NCBI GenBank assembly: GCA_029931535.1
Contig: JAQPZY010001689.1
Coordinates: 2,942,501-3,006,500, forward strand
Reading direction: 5' to 3'
Origin: Margaritifera margaritifera
Lineage: Eukaryota; Mollusca; Bivalvia; Unionida; Margaritiferidae
Length of the DNA stretch: 64,000 nt
Both the position numbers and the translations under genes were made by a program. Shown here in pieces: positions 55,821-64,000 of the stretch (the stretch's first letter is position 1; every line of letters begins with the position of its first letter). The notes beneath the pieces were generated by a model. The model ran no database searches, had not been told where the DNA came from, and was given only the letters and a program-made list of their open reading frames with translations.

Positions 55821-58800
55821 ACATACATACATACATACATACACACATTTATACCTCCCATATCCTACCCCAAGCCCCACGATAGAGATGAGTATATAGT
55901 CACAAAAGTTCACAACTCTTCCACAAACGGTGTGCAGACAATGATTTGTAAGAAAGCATATCTTTTGATTATAATTTGTATACAAATAGTGAGAGAAAAG
56001 GGATTTGTCAGTATGCACATCTTCAAGTGATGACTATAATATTTACCAAGTTAGACGCAATCCATTAAATACTGTGGGCCTAGTTGTGTTCACAAGATTG
56101 TGATGGATTGAAAGACAGATGGATAGTCACAAGGATTCCTATATACCCCTGCCTCTAAAAAAGCAGAGTATAATACTGAATATACTCACGTATAAGCCGA
56201 TACCAACTACAAACTGCATAAACCCAGATCTGGGTCTATGCAGTTTGTAAGGACTAATCAGTAGAACAAACAACATAGACCCAGAGCATAATACGACGGC
56301 AGATCAGAGTCTATGTTGTTTGCATTTGGACTCAGATTATACGGGAGTATGACGGTAAAATGAAATTGACAAGTTGCTGAAATACTAAGCTACCGGCATT
56401 GTGCAGGTGCTATTATTTTTTGTACCATTACATATCAACAATCTATTTATGGACATTGTATTAAATAAGGCTCTGGGAAATGATTTGCCCATTGACACCA
56501 TTTACCATATTTGCTGGCCTACAAGTTGATACTTTTTTACCTGGAAGTCTGGACTTCATCTTATACTCCAAATTGACTTAAATATGGATTATGTCATTGA
56601 AATTTAATGTAATTTTTCGTACATGAAAAAATAATATTTTTTCAAAGTACGAAAAGAAATGTGTAAAAAAAAAATAATTCTCATGTTGGGTAAGAGAGTG
56701 TACGAAAAAATATAGGATCTGACATTGAGAAGGATTCCAAAATATTTATATGATTGTCAGTATTAAATTCATGTGCTTCAGATGTAATTCCGCTAAAGCA
56801 GCATGCATTAGTAATATATGCAGAGATGCTGCCAGTATTTTATATAATGGGGGGAGCTCCCCCCTTGACACCAAAATAAGGGGAAAGTAGAAAAAAATGA
56901 GGGGGAGGAGGAAATGGCCATAGTTCAGTATTTACCTAACACATAATTATCCATCTCTTTCTTTCTTCATGCTCTATTGAAATCTAAATCCTCAAAAGAT
57001 GTCTCTTCTAGTTGTATAAGCATTAATCTGCTGATCATTTCTGAGCTTAATTTGTGCCGTATGAATATTGTTCTGTGCTGATAACCCTCTTTCACATATG
57101 CATAGCTAGCTAAGCCAGCTTGAACAAGTTGGAAAAATATTCTTTATGGTTGTTATGTGCAATTTTCAGCAGCTCCGAGGTTTTGTCTCTTGGATATCTC
57201 TGCTCCAAAATAATATTTTTCACTAACAAGAGCTCTGCCAAAGTTTCACTTTCTTGAATCAGTGCTTTGCTGACTACTACATGTATGCCAAATTTCTGAT
57301 CTGTTCCACAATTTTGTATTAGGATTTTAAGTCCATCAATGCCATAGTCAGCTTGTTCACACAGACTTATTCTGATTAAAAATAAGTATCCTTACTTTTA
57401 ATTTCTTTTTAGATTTTTATTTATACAATTTATCTTAACCCTTAGAGTGCTATATAGTTTTGTACCACAAAATCCCTCAAGCCAGAATTGTTTGAGAAAA
57501 GAAATGAAAAATTGCACTCTACTTTTAAATTGCTTGTACTTTAATCTGCCTTTTTGACATTTAATTTCAAAGGACTGCTTAATAAAGGGTTGACCGTCTG
57601 TTTTTGTCCATCCAGCATGTACATCGGACTCATATTCATCATTTTCTGGTTCAAAATTACTCAATGGTATTTCCAGTAACACTTTCTGGGCTCCAATAAT
57701 CTCATATACTTCAAAACTTTAAAAATCATCGTCATCATCACCCTCATCGGCCAGTATTTGCCAAATTAAATCATCATCTGAAGATGAACCATTTTGGGAG
57801 TCGGCCATTTTGGATTTTCTAAGGGCTTTTACTTTAAACATGCATTTGTAAAACTTCCTTCATGAATGCAAGGTTAAAACTCAACAATGCTTGTTCCAGG
57901 GCCCAATATGCCAATCAAATTTAGTTTAACAGCCGTTCATATCAAGCTGAACGATGCGTAAACAGTTGCCTACTTTAAAAAAAAGACCGATAATGAGACA
58001 AACACAACGCGACTTCTACTGGTGGCATGACTTATGCCCCAACAAGCACTTTAAGGGTTAACAGTTAAATAAAAACTATATATTGCGCAGAATACATTTT
58101 TATATGAGCGACTTAAACTAATTTGTGGGAGTTCTCGCACATCACTGCTTTCCAATTGCACTAATTTGTACAAATTTTGCGCGATTCGTGCAGTCGCGCA
58201 CCCTGGCAGCATCTCTGTATATGTTGTTTAAATTTGCTTACATACGTGTGTATTAGAATAGACAAGTTCGAAAACGAATAACCATGACATGGACATAGGT
58301 ATTCCATCGCACATTTTTCTTCTTGCACCTCATGATCGAAATAAAATATGCCCCAATATGACAGAGAGAGAGAGAGAGAGATTTCAGCTCTTCTTCGTGC
58401 TACTTTGCTTTATGTACCTTACTGCCCCCATTTAGCTGAAACTTTTGTCAAAGAGAAAAAATAGTAATAAAATAGTAAATGCAAATTATGAAAATACATA
58501 CCATACTCCTTAAGTTTCAAAAATATATAATTTATATTTAAATATTCACAATATTTATATCAATATAGACTCCATTTAGTTTCAATCCCAAGAATGACCA
58601 TTTAGCATGCTGTGTTTTTTATTTTTTACAAGTATAATGACCTTTCCATTCCCACCAAATAAGATTACCCTTTATCGGTAGTTAGGCAGCATTTGGTTTG
58701 ATCTTTGCTCATGCTAGATGTTACTTTTAATTCAAAGCTCTGACATTTCTGTTGGTTTGAACAAAAGGTGTCACTGATTGAGAAACTTACATGAGTAGTA

Positions 58801-59502
58801 AGCACCTGGCAATACCTGCTATTACACAGAACTGTATACATTAACATGCTTTACAGGATCGATTACAATACCCTATGGGTAGCCTCATTTCCCTATCGGT
58901 AGCCTCACTAATTTAATCTTGTCTGCCGAATCTTGCCCTCAAACATGTGTCAACTAGAATGACCTGGCCAAAGCTGAAGACATATTTAATTAGCATGTAA
59001 ATAACTGCAAAGTCATGTGGTTCTTGTGACAATGGATATCATATTTAAACAAGAATGAACTGTTTATTCAGAGGTAATAATTGATAATGGAATATAGTAG
59101 TGCCCCTGTACATGAGTAAGATCACACTCATCAGGTAACTGAACAATACAGATTACAATCGCCCTGTAACCTCTCTCTTCCCCCCCCCCTCTCTCACTCT
59201 CTCTCCAAAAGCTACGAATAAAAACTGCTCTGAAGGTATACGTTCTTACACACTGACAGCAGTGTTGTCTTCTCTCTCTCTCTCACACAGACAAACACAC
59301 ACTCGCATTCACTAAAAACAATAAGTCTTTATCAAGTTCATTTATTTTTTATTGTACATGTAATTTGATATAGTAAGATCACAATCGTAAGGTAACTGAA
59401 CAATACAAATTACAATCACCCTGTAACCTCTCTCTCTCTCCAAAAGCTACAAATAAAAACTGCTTTGAAGGCATACATTCTTACACACTAACAGCAGTGT
59501 TG

Positions 59503-59544
<42 letters not shown>

Positions 59545-61091
59545 ACACACACACAAATACATACTCACATACACTAAAAACAATAAGTCTTTATCGAGTT
59601 CATTTATTTTTTATTGTACATGTAATTTGATAATGAGGTTACTGTTGCTGCAAGAATACAATTAACGTTTTGACAACAAGGGTTCATATTGTTGCGTACA
59701 ATGTTCCAATAAATAATACATGAACAGACCATCTTAACCATTTTCCAAATTAATCTGGAATAGCATACAGTGATACCATTAATATTCATGAAACCAAAAA
59801 AGACGAAGTCAAGGTGTTGATCTGGCTTTTTCTTATACTCCACATGAATGTATATATCAATGAAGCATGGAAAATGTATACAATAAGCGAATCAACTTAT
59901 ATGCTGGCAAGTACAGTACTTGATGGCAAATGGTTTTAAAGAGAAAACTGTGGGATATTAACTGTATGGTGATATTCATTTCTTTACCTAGGAATACACT
60001 GATTTCATAAAATGATATGGTTACAAAAATCCAGTGAATTCTGAACCACTACAGCCCCATCTTCTCCAGCCACAAAGGAATTCCTTTGGAATATGATCAT
60101 GGTAAATTACCACAAATGAAGAATATACACAGGGTCAACAACCTATCTTCTTGCATTGTATCCTGGTGAGACAGAAACCCGAGCTTTGCAAATGTGACCC
60201 GAGTTGTATTCTGAACCACTTCTGACATTTTCTTTTCTCTATGCAAAAGCATTCGTCTTTCCAACACTATATCATTTTTCCACGTTAAATAAATTCTTAC
60301 TTTTATCTCCAAGTTCCCTACCTATAGAAATACCACATGTGAAAAGCCACACATCAACCGAGATTGGAGAGGTATGTGTTGGGCAGAGGCATTTAGCCGA
60401 TTTGCTTAATGCATACTTCAAGTTACCCACCTGCAGAAAACCTCTTCATAGAAAGCAGCACTCTGGCCAAGGTTGAAGGTCTCTGTGAGGCAGGACCAAT
60501 TATCCTGTGTGCTTAATATGCAGATTAAGTTACAAACCTGTAGAAGTCTCCCTCATACAGAACAGAACACTGGCCAAAGTTGGATGTCTGTATGGGGTGG
60601 AAGCAGTTATCCTGTCTGCTTAATACACACACAAAGTTACATACCTGTAGAAGTCTCCCTCGCACAAAGCAGCACACCAACCAAGGTTGGAGGTCTGTGT
60701 GGGGAAAGAGTGATTATCGTATGTGCTTAATACACAGAACAAGTTACATACCTGTAGAAGGCATTATAATAATAAGCAAAATACTAGGCAAGGTTGGAGG
60801 TCTGTGTGGGGAAGGAGTGGTCGTCATATGTGCTTAATACACAAATTTACATACCTGTAGAAGGCACCATCATACACAGCAGCATACCAGCCAAGATTGG
60901 AGGTCTATGTGTGGAGGGAGTGGTTATCCTATGTGCTTAATACACAAAGTTACATACCTGTAGAAGGCACCATCATACAGAGCAGCACACCGGCCAAGGT
61001 TTGATGTTTCTGCGGGACGGGAATGATTACCCTGCAGCTCATCCATGATTCTTTCCAATGTGTTCAGGTTGTCACTAACTATACCATTGTT
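44195..61091 (-). CDS. Tudor-domain protein, 3' part of gene, four exons
   Basis: Minus-strand exons 60958-61091, 53424-53572, 49846-49925 and 44195-44248 join in phase into 138 residues plus TAA. The first two build a Tudor domain: CAALYDGAFYR, then GWIMGSKEDMVTVFYVDYGN, matching the family pattern with an aromatic/acidic binding pocket and the DYGN core, then WSLPPVAKPFKL. Multi-Tudor proteins of animals bind symmetrically dimethylated arginine, mostly on Piwi proteins, in germ granules. Which member this is (TDRD1, RNF17 and others are possible) cannot be decided from the 3' part. The N-terminal part lies right of 61091, probably beyond the window. An unrecognised small phase-0 exon between 44249 and 49845 is possible. 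Confidence 0.85.
44249..45989. other. Tudor intron stretch without a gene
   Basis: Contains a 26-base A run (44846-44868 region) and generic dispersed repeat phrases. No exon or domain is recognised. Confidence 0.5.
45990..46620. repeat. Second copy of the 4820 repeat, with an inverted end 150 bp further on
   Basis: 45990-46375 repeats 4820-5205. The end of the copy ('taccatccactataatcatt' to 'ggctacgaaactacagcg') reappears inverted at about 46545-46620 ('ctgaagtttcgtagccttta' to 'gcggatggtattgtgcatg'). This gives a foldback with arms of about 75 bp and a loop of about 170 bp. Confidence 0.8.
46950..47770. repeat. Old tandem array, about 6 copies, 136-168-bp period
   Basis: The 'gagtgttcacaaggttgtgc' phrase recurs near 46972, 47133, 47269, 47434, 47597 and 47765, together with 'gagataaagcttcaaagcaa' like text. 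It lies in a Tudor intron. Confidence 0.8.
47930..48096. repeat. 62-65 bp tandem repeat, three copies, with a relative at 49020-49120
   Basis: 'ccacagaagaattactgttc' occurs at 47944, 48006 and 48071. A diverged relative ('attactgttcattgtgtctt') is found near 49087-49107. The third unit is interrupted by the palindromic MITE that starts at 48097. Confidence 0.85.
48097..48250. mobile_element. Palindromic MITE, copy 2
   Basis: This 154-bp foldback begins 'ggattaaatgatcatgattg' and ends 'accatgatcatttaattc'. It is homologous to 38988-39142 over its length. Confidence 0.9.
49500..49682. mobile_element. Twin-hairpin MITE, copy 5 (second hairpin shortened)
   Basis: It starts TACCGCATATACTCG. The AACATAGACCC hairpin is complete, but the second hairpin retains only short pieces. 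It ends near AAAACAGTA. Confidence 0.85.
49846..49925 (-). CDS. Tudor gene, third exon in window
   Basis: 80 bp. Two bases complete a Lys codon and the exon ends in phase 0. The minus-strand acceptor is 'catttttttcag' and the donor is 'gtaagt'. It encodes KSISDFKNHLESHLVKLEVV then QSGCEST, a likely helical continuation just after the Tudor barrel. Confidence 0.8.
50268..50590. repeat. 33-35 bp minisatellite, about 10 copies
   Basis: The unit is 'cacagtaccccagtataagg' plus 'tggcattgcctatat', with 'tggcatt' and 'tgacatt' variants. It lies in a Tudor intron. Confidence 0.95.
50591..51587. other. Tudor intron stretch without a gene
   Basis: Three short 'aatgtgaaggagctg' repeats occur at 50980-51035. 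Nothing else is recognised. Confidence 0.5.
51588..51770 (+). repeat. tRNA-derived SINE
   Basis: The A box in 'ggtagctcggttggtagagc' is nearly perfect. A B-box-like 'gggttcaatatc' follows at tRNA spacing, then a body with 'gtgtctttgggaaagacact'. It is the best-preserved SINE head in the window. Confidence 0.8.
52564..52800. repeat. 37-41 bp minisatellite, about 6 copies
   Basis: The unit is 'ggatggatggcggtgctgat' plus 'ggacagatctatgggacatat'. Some units lack a 'ggat' or 'gct'. Confidence 0.95.
53424..53572 (-). CDS. Tudor gene, second exon in window (DYGN core)
   Basis: 149 bp, entered with the third base of an Arg codon and left one base into a Lys codon. The minus-strand acceptor is 'ttttattttggcag' and the donor is 'gtaagt'. 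It encodes GWIMGSKEDMVTVFYVDYGN then VETM, a classical Tudor strand pattern, followed by a threonine-rich linker and LPPVAKPFKL. Upstream of its acceptor the frame stays open through the 45-bp array, so longer in-frame versions are formally possible. Confidence 0.93.
53621..53842 (-). repeat. 45-bp minisatellite with an in-frame acceptor-like site in each unit, 5 copies
   Basis: On the minus strand each unit ends 'cgattttcctttgcag', a pyrimidine tract plus AG, followed by TACCAAG (TTCCAAG in one unit). Potential exon starts are 53656, 53701, 53746, 53791 and 53836. After each, the reading phase left by the exon at 60958-61091 is continued without a stop into the exon at 53424-53572. The unit is 45 bp, so every site keeps the frame. 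Confidence 0.9.
54090..54560. repeat. Irregular array of 'aaggtatttaatgatgtgaattcaca', about 28-bp period
   Basis: About 15 variable units of 20-40 bp, rich in 'gtatttaatgatgtgaattc'. It lies in a Tudor intron. Confidence 0.9.
55213..55320. repeat. 40-bp tandem repeat, three copies
   Basis: The unit is 'attcaatgcatgcaagccca' plus 'cagtacatcaggcct'. Confidence 0.93.
55722..55845. repeat. (CA)n/(CATA)n microsatellite
   Basis: Mixed acac and acat units over about 125 bp. Confidence 0.97.
56174..56357. mobile_element. Twin-hairpin MITE, copy 6
   Basis: It begins TACTGAATATACTCACG and ends GACGGTA. The second hairpin has lost its loop ('cccagatctgggtctatgca'), and the first has a shortened left arm. 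Confidence 0.85.
57439..58057 (-). mobile_element. Short piggyBac-like element with TTAA duplication
   Basis: TTAA at 57435-57438 and 58058-58061 flank inverted ends CCCTTAGAGTGCT and CCCTTAAAGTGCT. On the minus strand, an ATG near 57810 opens MADSQNGSSSDDDLIWQILA followed by an acidic run and then a stop. A further open piece (57682-57398) follows. It looks like the acidic N-terminus of a piggyBac transposase with the catalytic core deleted. Confidence 0.7.
59118..59630. repeat. Two-copy tandem duplication, about 255 bp, with (TC)n tracts
   Basis: 'agatcacactcatcaggtaa' to 'ttgtacatgtaatttgata' is repeated (about 59118-59372 and 59373-59630). The (TC)n tracts have different lengths in the two copies. 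Confidence 0.9.
60355..61045 (-). repeat. 103-107 bp array derived from a Tudor exon edge, 6 copies
   Basis: On the minus strand each unit holds the 3' end of exon 60958-61091, a splice donor and about 25 intron bases including 'gtgtattaagcac'. Donor GT positions (first intron base) are 60957 (the real one), 60854, 60751, 60644, 60537 and 60430; all six keep GT. The copy next to the exon is closest to it, and the farther ones are more diverged. The upstream part of most repeat units also ends in an acceptor-like 'cccacacag', so each unit looks like a 50-bp mini-exon with both splice sites. Confidence 0.92.
60958..61091 (-). CDS. Tudor gene, first exon in window
   Basis: 134 bp starting in phase 0. 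The minus-strand acceptor is 'ttttttttcttcag' and the donor is 'gtatgt'. It encodes NNGIVSDNLNTLERIMDELQ, then a short linker and CAALYDGAFYR, the first strands of the Tudor barrel. Two bases of a split Arg are left for the next exon. Its last part seeds the downstream array. Confidence 0.92.
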
Positions 61092-61099
61092 CTGAAGAA

Positions 61100-62450
61100 A
61101 AAAAAATAGTATTTTTTTTCTTCAAACTATGACACATTAATGTAATGGCCCTTATTTATAAAATAAATTATTTACTTAAATCACAAGATTATTAAAGACA
61201 ACAACCTTGAATTAAATGTATCACCTGCTATAAATTTTGCAGGATGATTACAAGCTTGTATAACAAGAAATGGAGCTTACAGATGACAGCATACTTGCCT
61301 TCACATATTTCTGCAAACCCATGTAGTTGGTATTTGTCAATGACTATGCCGACCAATTCTGAGTGATGATGAAAACAAAACAAGTGATAAATGTTAGTTA
61401 AGTGGCCTTCTTCTTTTGCATAACCCTCCTCAAGAAGAATTCTGATACCAAGTACCAAGTTTCATGAATATACCAGCAACAATGTCTGAGAAACTTAATG
61501 AAATATAAAGGTGTATACAGTCACTAAAGTATGAAAAACAGGTTACAGTACCCATTTTCTTTGGTATGGTGGTGTAGTTCTCACCAGGATGCATCACATA
61601 TCAAGTTTCACAACTGTACAAGCATCAGTGTCCAAGAAACTCTTCTAAACATCAAAGGTGTATGTAGTTATTTAAGTCCAAAGAAGAAAATCCATCATAT
61701 GGTTTATAGCCAAAACTTTAATGCAAATTTTTTATGACTGTAACCTTGATTCCAAGGCCAAAGAGGCAAGTGCATGTGTTACAAAATAAATTGTCTTAGC
61801 TTCATCTTGATTCACCCCAAGCATGAAGACAATCCATCAAGTAGTTTCAGAAATATAAGCATATTAAAAACCTTTAACCGTTCTATGACTGTGACTTTGA
61901 CCCCAAGGTCATAGGGGCAAGCAAGTACATCATGAATAAGTTGTCTTAGCTTTATAATGATTCGTGCCAAGTATGATGAGAATCTATCAAGGAGTTTAGG
62001 AAATATATGCAAATGAACAACTTTAACCAAACCATAACAAAATATAGATGCCAACACCACTAGAAATATGACTAATGTGGGTTCGTCACATCCTAAAGTC
62101 AAAGGGACAAGTGTCACAGAATTAATTGTCTTAGTCTTATATTAATTGATCCCAAGTATTAAGAAAATCCATCATGGGCTTTGGGAAATAAAAGCCAATG
62201 ACAATTTTTTAACCAAGACCTTAATGCACAATTTCTATGACTATGACCTTGACACCAATGAGCATGTAAAGGAATGAATTGTCTTTGCTTTATAATGAAT
62301 CAACCCAAGCATGACGAAAATCCATCAAGGGATTTAGATAATATCAGCAAATAAAAAAACTTGAACCAAAACTTGAATGCAAATTTATGACGAATGACTG
62401 AGACCTTGATTCCAAAAACAAAGTTAGGGCTTCCAAATATGATGCACAAT
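61100..62450. repeat. Old tandem array, 150-190-bp period, no gene
   Basis: Diverged units contain 'ttgtcttagctttataatga' (near 61791, 61942, 62130, 62281) and 'gaccttgattccaaggccaa' like text. An exon-like minus-strand stretch near 61265-61362 has only a GC donor and the wrong phase, and is not called. Confidence 0.7.
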
Positions 62451-62659
62451 TTTCATGCATTCAGTTGATTTTCGAGCATGACTTGTTAAATATTAGCATG
62501 AATTCCACAATTGCACGTCCTAGAAAACACCTAAGCAGACTAATGCACAATCTAACTCGGAGAAATATTTTGAGAAATTTAGTGACACTGGGGTCAGGAT
62601 AGCATTGCCAGAATTCTCACTCTATAATTTTGCCTAGCTTCAATGCCTAGCATTCAACA

Positions 62660-62770
62660 TCAATCTGTGGCTTCTTGGTTGGGACTTGTGGCTTCTTGGT
62701 TAGGACTTGTGGCTTCTTTTTTGGGACTTGTGGCTTCTTGGTTGGGACTTGTGGCTTCTTGGTTAGGACT
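62660..62770. repeat. 21-bp tandem repeat, about 5 copies
   Basis: The unit is 'ggcttcttggttgggacttgt', with 'tagg' and 'tttt' variants. Confidence 0.95.
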
Positions 62771-63213
62771 TTTCGAATTAATGCTAAGGACCACGATGTT
62801 ATAAAATTTTACAGGATTCCCAGATTGCTCAGATCTGGAGGTTTCAGATATGATAGAATTGTTAAAATTACAAATACTACCAAAAAAAAGGGACTATGTT
62901 CTCATTTCTTAGCACACTTACCAAAGAAAACAAAACGTACAAGGTTTTTTATCGGGTTCTCACATTTTGAAACAAAATATTCCAGGTCTTTTCCAGGATG
63001 AAATGATTTTTGCAATGATCATCCATAGCCCTAAATCAACAGAATCAACAACATTTTGGCACAAGTATGGACTTTTATAATCAACAACATTTTGGCACAA
63101 GCATGGACTTTTATAATCAAATCAGCTTCCATCTTAGGACTGACCTTGAACATTCAAGTTCCAACCCAAATTTTAGACATCTGATAATGCACTAAAACAC
63201 AGGATGTTTTTAC

Positions 63214-63735
63214 TAAAAATAAGCATATCTGCCAACCCCTAGAGAGGTAAAAGAATATCTGCCAACCCCTAGAGAGGTAAAAGCATATCTGCCAACCCCT
63301 AGAGAGGTAAAAGCATATCTGCCAACCCCTAGAGAGGTAAAAGCATATCTGCCAACCCCTAGAGAGGTAAAAGCATATCTGCCAACCCCTAGAGAGGTAT
63401 AAGCATATCTGCCAACCCCTAGAGAGGTAAAAGCATATCTGCCAACCCCTAGAGAGGTAAAAGCATATCTGCCAACCCCTAGAGAGGTAAAAGTATATCT
63501 GCCAACCCCTAGAGAGGTATAAGTATATCTGCCAACCCCTAGAGAGGTAAAAGTATATCTGCCAACCCCTAGAGAGGTATAAGTATATCTGCCAACCCCT
63601 AGAGAGGTAAAAGCATATCTGCCAACCCCTAGAGAGGTATAATCATATCTGCCAACCTCTAGAGAGGTATAAGTATATCTGCCAACCCTAGAGAGGTATA
63701 AGCATATCTGCCAACCTCTAGAGAGGTATAAGCAT
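63214..63735. repeat. 30-bp minisatellite, about 17 copies
   Basis: The unit is 'catatctgccaacccctaga' plus 'gaggtaaaag', almost uniform. The array is open over 178 codons on the minus strand only because 30 is a multiple of three. Confidence 0.98.
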
Positions 63736-64000
63736 AATTTAAGTGGCAAAAAGGAATAATCTATATATTACATATTTTAATTATAATAAACTGTATGAAA
63801 ATGTACATTTATTTAATTATAAAAAACTATATGAAAAATGTACATTTATTTTTGCTACTAACCTGGATCTGCAGCTGTGCAAAATCCATGTGGATTAGTA
63901 CCAGAATAAAAACAAAAAACATGCTGAGAAATTATATATACAACACACACTGTAACTAGTCTACATGTCTAACTTTCTACAGAGTGATTGTAAAGTCCAC
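63736..64000. repeat. Dispersed repeat, copy of 41340-41650
   Basis: 'aataaactgtatgaaaatgt' and 'tttgctactaacctggatct' through the window end match the copy at 41 kb, with a short internal duplication (63776-63846). The preceding array corresponds to the start of that repeat. Confidence 0.85.

Noticed and set aside
55643..56018. Open frames over the CA-rich microsatellite
   Set aside because: Low-complexity repeats only.
61265..61362. Exon-like minus-strand stretch upstream of the first Tudor exon
   Set aside because: The only donor is GC-type, the phase does not fit the exon at 60958-61091, and it lies among old repeats.
63213..63749. 178-codon minus-strand frame and CRISPR-like regularity
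   Set aside because: A 30-bp tandem array without spacers, in an animal genome; neither a gene nor a CRISPR array.

Overview
The window is animal genomic DNA, AT-rich and dominated by introns and repeats. The two genes that can be read have spliceosomal introns, a Tudor-domain protein is present, and there are tRNA-derived SINEs, a Penelope-like element, piggyBac- and hAT-like fragments, a Ty3/Gypsy-type LTR retrotransposon and many minisatellites. The repeat style (old 130-170 bp tandem arrays with phrases such as 'gataatgagcgagatcc' and 'gaccttgacctttgacc') suggests a marine invertebrate, most likely a bivalve mollusc. That placement is inference; no species is assigned.

Layout. A plus-strand gene, the 3' part of dolichol kinase (DOLK), runs from 1971 to 30082 in seven recognised exons (1971-2015, 2485-2676, 8150-8374, 9082-9241, 10585-10692, 18330-18407, 29946-30082). 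The exons are phase-compatible throughout, encode 314 residues and end at a stop at 30080-30082. The N-terminal exons lie left of the window. A minus-strand gene, the 3' part of a Tudor-domain protein, occupies 61091 down to 44195 in four phase-compatible exons (60958-61091, 53424-53572, 49846-49925, 44195-44248), 138 residues plus stop. Its 5' part lies right of the window. The genes converge, with about 14 kb of repeat-rich intergenic DNA between them (30083-44194).

The last DOLK intron holds a young LTR retrotransposon (20131-25839) with order gag remnant-protease-integrase-reverse transcriptase-RNase H, so the integrase precedes RT as in the Gmr1-like group. It abuts a solo LTR of another family (25844-26847), and a Penelope-like fragment lies further on (29430-28500). 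The intergenic region and the Tudor introns carry two TTAA-flanked piggyBac-like elements, an hAT-like pseudogene, two palindromic MITEs and most of the six copies of a twin-hairpin element.

The most unusual feature is a set of tandem arrays grown out of exon edges. DOLK exon 9082-9241 has its 3' end, 5' splice site and first intron bases repeated about ten times at a 102-bp period. The Tudor exon 60958-61091 shows the same architecture on the other strand (six copies, 103-107 bp). At the other end of that same Tudor intron, a 45-bp array presents five 3'-splice-site-like motifs, every one in frame with the next exon. Whether any of these sites is used in splicing cannot be told from sequence alone.
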